From positions 4,340,001-4,404,000 of the forward strand of contig JADILM010000001.1 in the NCBI GenBank assembly GCA_016617785.1: a stretch of DNA of 64,000 nt, given 5' to 3'. This document shows positions 57,335 through 64,000 of the stretch, piece by piece. The position numbers were made by a program, and so were the translations under genes. This DNA is from Sporobolomyces roseus (Eukaryota > Basidiomycota > Microbotryomycetes > Sporidiobolales > Sporidiobolaceae). The first letter of the stretch is position 1; each line of letters begins with the position of its first letter. The notes below the pieces were generated by a model, which worked only from the letters and a program-made list of their open reading frames with translations, had not been told where the DNA came from and made no database searches.

Positions 57335-60039
57335 ATGCCTACCGTCAATTGCGACCGAGTAGAGTTCTTCAAGAAACTTGGAAAGGAGTACAGTAAGCTC
57401 TCAGTCCCCTATTGTCCCCTCTGAAGCTCTCGCTGATCTTGTAAGAAATGTTAAAACAGCAACCAAGGAGTTTGATGAACTCCTCTTCGAATACGGTCTC
57501 GAGCTAGATGAAGACGTAAGCTCAATCAGTAACTCACTTGGATGTGCTGCTTGCTGATTGGGAATGAGAGCGACAGACTACGACTGATCCTAATCACCCT
57601 GCCAATGAACCTCATCAACTCAAGATTGAAGTACCTGCCAACCGATACGATCTGTTATGTATTGAAGGTATCGCCAGAGCCCTCAAGCTGTACATCAACC
57701 CGGAACTCGGCTCTCCCAATTACACTTTGAAACCTGCACCTCTCGTTCGTCCTCCCTTTTCTCCCGGTACTCTACCTGGCCGCTCGAGGCTGACACAGGT
57801 ATTCAATCGAATAGGGGCAAGAGCGTACCGTCTACGTCCGCAAGGAAACTTCGCAAATTCGCCCTTACTTCGCCAGTGCTATCCTCAGAAATGTCAAATT
57901 CGATGCTCTCAACTACGCCTCCTTCATTGATCTTCAAGACAAGCTTCACGCCAACTTGGCAAGGAAGAGAACGTTGGTTGCTATCGGAACTCATGATTTG
58001 GACAAGATCGCACCGGGAGATATTAGCTACGAGGTGCGTCGAATGATAAAAATGCACCCCTCTTTTGCCAGTGCAAGATCTGATGCTTTCTTCGGACTAC
58101 TGTACAGGCTTTACCACCAACAGACATTAAATTCGCGCCCTTGAACAAGACTCAAGAATACACTGGAGCCGAGATGATGACTCTTTTCAAGGTTCGTTTC
58201 CCTTCTTTCCGTCTTCCCCTGATCAAGCTTTTGCTGAACCCACGTCTCTGCGCTCTCAGGAGGACAAGCATCTATCCCGTTACCTTCACATTATCGAGAA
58301 CTCGCCCGTCTACCCTATCATTTACGATACTTCTCGTCAAGTTCTCTCAATGCCTCCCATCGTACGCATTTCTTTCTCTTGAACCCTCATTCAATCTTGA
58401 CTAACGCTCGGATATCACGCAGATCAACTCTGACCACACCAAGATCACTCTCAACACCCAAAACATCTTCATCGATGTCACCGCTACTGATCAAACCAAA
58501 CTTGATCTCGTCGTCGATATGATTGTTACGATGTTCGCGGAATACTGTGCCGAACCCTTTGTGTGAGTGAGAACAACGACTCAAAGCGTCACAAAGCTGT
58601 CACTGATCTTGCAGGTCTCTCGCTTACAGCATCGAACCCGTCAAGGTCGTTTACGAAGAGGGTTGCACAGGTGGAGCTCGTGAGATGCTCTCCCCTCCTC
58701 TCCTCTCCCGTCCTTTCAACGCTCGTGCTTCCTACATTAACTCCTGCACCGGTCTCAACCTCCCTCGATCCGAAATCATCACTTTCCTTCAGAAGATGGG
58801 TCACCAAGCTTTCGCACCTGAACAAGGCCGCGAATTTGTCCCTGTCAACGCTCGTGATAACCTCACAATTGCGCCAGAAGACGAGATTCACATCATCGTA
58901 CCTCCTACTCGTCCCGATATTCTCCACGAGTGCGATATTATGGAAGATGTTGCGGTCGCTTACGGTTTCGACAACCTCAAGAAGACCTTCCCTCACACCA
59001 ACACCGTCGCCAAGCCTTTCCCTCCGAACAAGCTCAGCGATACTGTTCGACGACTATGTGCTGAAGCTGGATGGATCGAAGTTCTTCCTCTGATTCTCGT
59101 GAGTCTCCCCTCAATTCATCATCCCTTCTCCTTGTTCCCTTCGAGCTCATCAGAGAATTCGATCAACAGTGCTCCCACGACGAGAACTTCAAATTCCTCA
59201 ACCGACAAGATCCCGGAGATCTCGCTGTCGTTCTCGCCAACCCCAAGACGATCGAATACCAAATCGTGCGAACCTCCCTTCTTCCCGGTATGCTCAAGAC
59301 TGTTCGTGAGAACCGAAAACACGCCCTCCCTCTCCGAATCTTCGAGGTCTCCGATGTCGTCGTCAAGGACTCTCGGGAAGAACGTCAAGCGAGAAACATT
59401 CGTCGAGTCGGAGGTGTCTTCTGCGGAAGGAAAGCTGGATTCGAAGTTGTACATGGATTACTCGATCGAATGATGATGGGATTGGGTATCAAGAATATTG
59501 TAAGCGAGAGCAACGAGGCTGAGGAGGGTTACTACATCAAGTCTTCTGAAGGTGAGTCTACCTCTCTTCTTCTGATGTTCGCATTCTCCAGGCTGACGTT
59601 CTCTACGTGAACAGATGCTACCTACTTCCCTGGACGATCAGCGACCATCTACTACCGACAGTCGAAGACCGACTCCGCTCCCGCTCGACTCGCTCCCGTC
59701 GAATCTGCCGATCCTTCCGATGCTTCAGTAGCGAACTCCACCTCTCCCTCGACCGAAACCCCTGCTGCTGCCACCGAATCCTCATCTTCTCACACCGGTC
59801 CTCTCGATAACCTCAAATCGAAACTCTCCTCTGGCCTCCCCTCAGTTCTCAAGAAATCGCACCACCACAAAGACGAAACTACTTCCTCTTCCGCATCCGC
59901 TTCCACAACCTCCGCCCCTGTCCCTCAACGAGATGTTGCGATCGGAAGTCTCGGTATCTTGCACCCTTCAGTACTCAAGAGTTACGAACTCGATTACCCT
60001 TGTTCGGCACTCGAATTCGATTTGGAACCTTTCTTGTAG
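57335..60039 (+). CDS. FRS1: Cytosolic phenylalanyl-tRNA synthetase beta subunit
   Basis: It charges tRNA-Phe as an alpha2-beta2 enzyme with the alpha subunit. The start [19 protein letters not shown] is typical. Then come [54 protein letters not shown] (after an intron ending GAATAG), [53 protein letters not shown] and [19 protein letters not shown]. Near the C terminus, [12 protein letters not shown] and [17 protein letters not shown] are separated by about 90 extra low-complexity residues (Ser, Ala, Thr, Pro, then [20 protein letters not shown]). Relatives have only a few residues there. The frame is open through it, so it is translated unless it hides an unspliced stretch. The stop is at 60037-60039. 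Confidence 0.95.
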
Positions 60040-60169
60040 ACGTAATGCTTATTCCGGAGTTGCGTCAAGGACAAATAGAATCACTTTGTGACAGTCACAG
60101 TGTCCATTCTCGTTCGTGCGAGAGACTACGGAGGAGAACGAGAAGACAATACTGCTAAATTACGGGAAA

Positions 60170-61529
60170 CTATCGCAACTCTTCTTCAACCCCCCTTCTC
60201 GAGACTACTTGCCATTCTCTATTCAAGCTTTTGCTGAGTGAGCGCAAGGGTCGCATTGTATGGGCGGAACCGCCGGGAGCGGATGAAGAGCTAACTCGTT
60301 GAGACTGCGACAGAGGGAAGAGTCAGCTTCGAAGCTATTCTCTATTTCGAGAATCCGACCTATGTGGGGGCTCTGCTCAAGAGTACGAGTCAGTGCAAAA
60401 GTGAAGAGACCCCAAAGAGGAAGACAACTTACGAGGCTGGCCAAATCGTGAACTGCCAGGCAAGCTTTTTCGATAATGTCCCAAACTAGGTCGATATGAG
60501 CTACCGATACCCTCCCATGCAACGTCTCAACAACTTTTGAGACGAATTCTTCAACGATCGTCGAGTCGCCAAAGTGTCCAGATGCTTCTCGAAAGAAGGA
60601 TCGCAATCTTTCCGAATTGACGGCCTGAATCGCGTGCTCCCACTCAGCTTGGCGGTCTCCTTCGTCTGGCGTTGTCAATCTCCAGTAGTGATGAGCGATC
60701 GTCATTGTCCAGATCGAGTACCACTGATGGATTCCATCATCTCCTGTATCTCCTCGCATGACTCTGTCCGCGAGGAGGAAGAAGATCAAAGGCAGCTTGA
60801 GTATCTCGACCTGTTTCCCCTCGACTTTGACCTCCAATATCCCTGCAGTGAGGCTTGTCAGAGGTAGTTCGTCGAGGTGAATGCTGACTCTGGAACCGTT
60901 GAGTGGATTCCTGTGAATCGGTCGAGAACTTGGGTATCAGTTGCCGTTCTGACGCGGGACAAGGGCGACGAACGTGTATACAGGGTACTAGAGACTCTGT
61001 ATGTCAGCGCGATGAAGAGCTAATGAGGAAGAGGAAGCTCACGGCTTGAAAAATCGTCGCAGGGTGACTGCTGGGATTATCCACAAGATACAGCTCCATC
61101 TTCCTGAGTGCCACGTGATTTGGCACATGGATCGAGATACACGTGAAGCCGACGACCTGTATCAGAGCGGTCAGAATGGGGCGGAAGAGAAGAGAGCGCC
61201 CAGCAGCGCACAAGAGGGCATCCGCTTTCTCTCAACCAGTCGTCGATAACCTGATCTCCGAGAAGTGCGTCTTGCTTGACGAGTGCTGCAAGCGACATCG
61301 ATGCTGAAGTCAAGCGCGTCAATGACCTCGAGCATTGGCCAGAAATTTAATGAGACTCACCGTTCAAAACGAAACGCTTCGAAGTGAGCGCTCCACATTC
61401 CAGCCTATCAGTACGTTCGACGTGCTTGGCTGCTCGAGTAAGCTTCCCTAGGAGATAGTTGACAGAGTGGAGCACGGTGTCAGGAGAAGGTGCTCCTGCA
61501 TTCACGGTTGAAGTTCGACCCGTCGGCAT
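60170..61529 (-). CDS. Unnamed paralogous family, copy 3
   Basis: A distant third member of the family at 28688-31727, 29 kb away on the same strand. It starts MPTGRTSTVNAGAPSPDTVL, and exon 1 ends FVLNG. The phase-1 intron there leads to ASMSLAALVKQDALLG, the same place and phase as in copies 1 and 2. Later exons read VVGFTCISIHVPNHVALRKM and VSIHLDELPLTSLTAGILEV. The core IWTMTIAHHYWRLTTPDEGD continues to RQAEW, matching copy 1 (TPDEDRRQGEW). The stop depends on the last acceptor. The one at 60307 gives a Ser-rich tail with RSLSKS like the other copies and ends at 60170; a nearer acceptor ends at 60223. I prefer the first. Function unknown. Confidence 0.6.
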
Positions 61530-61956
61530 TCTTGCGAGTCGTCGAATTGGACTCCAGGAAAGTGAGAGAGGTAAAGCAGATCAAGAGCAGTTTGACGAGC
61601 TTGTCCAAGGCGATACAGACCCGCGGAGTCCGAAGTGAGGTGAAAGATAGGAGAGAAGGGAAAGAGAGCGAGCGGAGCACGAGGATGAGATTCGGAGACG
61701 TGGGAAGCTGTCCTATGATGAAGCGCGCATTCTAAAGCATAGTGAGAGCAGTTCCGAGCAATCCCAGATTGGAGAGGTTGTGGTCGAGAGGGAATAAGCG
61801 AAGAGAACTTTTTTTTGGTCATCAGCAACAGACTCATCGCCACACTTTGCTCTAAAGCAGTCTGATAGTACTCCTTAGCACAGAAGCTCCTCCACAACTT
61901 GAGCCGTCAAGTCACAGACAAGCCGATCCCTCTCTTCCTCAACTTTTATTTCCAAC
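61530..61956. promoter_or_regulatory. Divergent region, family copy 3 / TIM17
   Basis: 427 bp between divergent starts. Open frames cross it on the minus strand but they lack an ATG or an in-phase join to copy 3. It is probably promoter sequence for both genes. Confidence 0.4.
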
Positions 61957-62840
61957 ATGTCCCGACAGTGAGTGAACTCTCGCAACCCTCCCGAGCCTAC
62001 TTGCAGAGACACTGACCCCTTGCGAATCTATAGCGATCACACTCGAGACCCTTGGTACGCCTAGTTTGCTCTCTGCTCTCGAGAATCCAGCTGCTAATTT
62101 ATTTCCTTTCATCGCTTTCCATCAATCTTCACTCTCCTCTCGCTACTGTACTATCCTCCCACTGCGCCCGACTATTCGCTATACAGCCCATGGGTCATTC
62201 TCAACGATTTCGGAGGAGCCTTGTGAGTTCTCTTTCACTTTCACTTCTGGGTCAAGCGACTTTCGCTGATCTTAGTTACTGCTTCTATCCACAGCGCGAT
62301 GGGAGCAGTAGGAGGAACTGTGTGGCACGGTATCAAAGGAGCTCGTAACTCACCGAAAGGAGATCGATTACTCGGTTCAATCTCTGCCATCAAGGCTCGC
62401 GCACCTGTAGTCGGTGGTAACTTTGGTGTTTGGGGTGGTTTGTTCTCGACGTTCGATTGTGCGGTCAAGGGTTACAGACAGAAGGAGGATCCTTACAATG
62501 CTATCATTTCGGGATTCTTGACTGGAGGTACTTTGGCGGTTCGAAGTGAGTTCCCTGTCGATAAACTGCTGGAGAACCAGCGCTAATTTCAATCTCGTAC
62601 GAATCAGGTGGACCTAAAGGAATGTTGGGATCTGCTATCGGTTGTGGTATTCTTCTCGGTGTTTTCGAAGGTGTCGGAGTTCTCGTTGGTCGGTAAGTTC
62701 ACATCCCTCCTTCACTCGCACTCTACGAAGTACTCACATATCTTACTTTACATAGACTGTTTGCCGAGAACAACAAGCCCGTCTCTCCGTTACTACCCGA
62801 ACAATCTGCTCCTCCACCGCAAACTCCTCAACTCGCCTAG
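61957..62840 (+). CDS. TIM17: Mitochondrial inner membrane translocase subunit Tim17
   Basis: A core subunit of the TIM23 presequence translocase. Six exons (61957-61967, 62034-62054, 62187-62222, 62295-62545, 62608-62692, 62756-62840) give 162 residues. The first three exons are only 11, 21 and 36 nt, and joined they restore [20 protein letters not shown] and GAFAMGAVGG. The four Gly-rich helices follow ([53 protein letters not shown]). The cysteine after RDP and the acidic N terminus are typical. The Pro/Gln-rich tail ([16 protein letters not shown]) is also usual. The identity is secure. Confidence 0.96.
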
Positions 62841-63317
62841 ATCTTCTCCTTCTTTATATCGCATCCTCTCCTCCCTGTCCCTTCCACTTCATCTTGTTCA
62901 TGTCTACCTCTGTTCTTCTCCTCCCTGCAATACCCCAGCACACCTCACCTATCTTACAGCAAACTTTTCGGCCAAATCGAGCGATCCGAAGAGGAATTCT
63001 GAGAGAGGTTGGGGAAAGCACATCACAACGAATGGATGGGATATGCTCGCTATGAGGGCTCATACGAGGAGTTACAGCTGATGAGTAGACTTTCGCGATT
63101 CTGAGTGTTTGCGTTTCTTTTCCTCACCACCGCGTCAATTCTCCCTTGAATCTCGCCGAGACAGGCTCGATAAGCAGCTAACACCCTTCTCAGAAGCGTG
63201 ATGAGTCTGATAGCGATGCAAACTGACGAAACTTTCCGCGGATGAAACGAGTCGTCTCCTTTTCCCGATTTCTCATCTCTCTTTCTCCCCTTTTTCCCCC
63301 CTCTTCACTCACGAAGG
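62841..63317. other. Intergenic, 477 bp
   Basis: TIM17 3' UTR and the promoter of the last gene. Nothing else is recognised. Confidence 0.5.
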
Positions 63318-64000
63318 ATGTTGACAGCCACACAGCAAGCTCTGGCTACTCCAGACATCCTCACTACTATCCTCGAACACCTCTACAGCGCTCGCCTTCA
63401 CTTCAAAGACTCAAACTATCTCATTTCAGCTTGTCTGGTCGCTCAAGCTTGGAGGAAACCAGCTCAAGATCTCTTACACTGGAGGATTGCATTCCACAGA
63501 GGAACTGCTCAACTCAAACAATGGTTGGCTGCGATTGGAGATGAAAAGGAATCAAAGTTCGTGACTTGGGAGATAGTCATCGAGGACTCGGAGCAGGTTG
63601 TAGAAGGCGAGGGATGGGATCTCGAGGTCGTCAAAGAGGTCTTGGGCAAAGTAAAGGGAGTTACAAGCTTGGCACTCGCGATCATGAGAGAGAGGGAGAT
63701 TCCGACAGATTGGATTATGGGAAAGAATCTCAAGAGTACGTTGATTCTACCTCCTTCCCTACCATAGGAGACTACTGATCAAGCATATCGACGCGCATAG
63801 ACGTTACTCATCTAGTTCTCGGATGTCCTCTCTCCGCGAGCACGCGAATTCCTCCTTTCAACCTTGCGTCAATCGGACTCTTCGACCGTCACCCTCACCT
63901 CGGTCGAGACTGGGGAAACACCTGCAAGATCCTAGCTCGTCAACGTAAGGACCGCGAATACCCCATCCTGTCTCTCGAGCTCGTCGGGATCGAAGGACAC
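63318..64000 (+). CDS. F-box-like protein, 5' part
   Basis: It starts MLTATQQALATPDILTTILE and continues with a pattern close to fungal F-box domains (PDILxxILxHL, then SACLVAQAWRKPAQDLLHWR). Such domains bind Skp1 in SCF ubiquitin ligases. After about 140 residues there is an intron (donor at 63731, acceptor at 63800), and exon 2 reads NVTHLVLGCPLSASTRIPPF, then GLFDRHPHLGRDW, up to the window end. The downstream part may be a leucine-rich-repeat-like solenoid, but too little is visible. The 3' end is outside the window. Confidence 0.6.

Noticed and set aside
63199..63235. GTGATGA ... CTGA pattern resembling C/D snoRNA boxes
   Set aside because: The boxes are about 25 bases apart, too close for a guide element, and no terminal stem is seen.

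Overview
This is a gene-dense nuclear segment of a fungus, almost certainly a basidiomycete. Nearly every gene is split by many 50-80 nt GT-AG introns with CTNAN-type branch sites, genes lie on both strands with short gaps, and the proteins are of fungal type (Slu7, Puf, Atg1, Cdh1, cytosolic PheRS beta, Tim17, two D-lactate dehydrogenases). A basidiomycetous yeast is the best guess; the subphylum (Pucciniomycotina would fit) is inference. Exon joins were worked out by hand. For Slu7, the frequency homologue, the unnamed 556-residue protein, Dcs1, the RabGAP, both zinc-finger paralogues, Nsrp1, the inositol kinase, the Puf protein, the transporter, Cdh1 and Tim17, the summed exon lengths are divisible by three.

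Layout. 1-5.3 kb: TAF5 (minus, 3' end cut) and SLU7. 6.6-12.2 kb: a homologue of the Neurospora clock protein FREQUENCY, then an unrecognised disordered protein. 12.5-19.7 kb: a 2-oxoglutarate oxygenase and the mRNA cap scavenger DCS1 from a 102 bp divergent promoter, then an SH3-TBC protein that has lost both catalytic fingers. 20.8-26.6 kb: an inverted pair of C2H2 zinc-finger paralogues enclosing a Tim17-like membrane protein gene and NSRP1. 27.1-31.7 kb: inositol polyphosphate multikinase and two members of an unnamed gene family (a third is at 60.2-61.5 kb). 33.1-41.0 kb: a Puf3-type Pumilio protein and the autophagy kinase ATG1. 41.5-51.9 kb: two D-lactate dehydrogenase genes separated by an intron-containing tRNA-Arg(ACG) and U6 snRNA, then an anion:cation symporter-type MFS transporter with 6, 12 and 16 nt exons. 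52-54.6 kb holds a decayed copy of that transporter's last exon and a dispersed 80 bp repeat. 54.7-64.0 kb: CDH1, FRS1, the third family member, TIM17 and the start of an F-box-like gene.

The standout items are the basidiomycete frq homologue, the inverted zinc-finger pair with matched promoter motifs, the three-member unnamed family with a conserved intron, repeated use of GC-AG introns confirmed by reading phase, and the microexons. I see no CRISPR array, rRNA, intact transposon or viral sequence.
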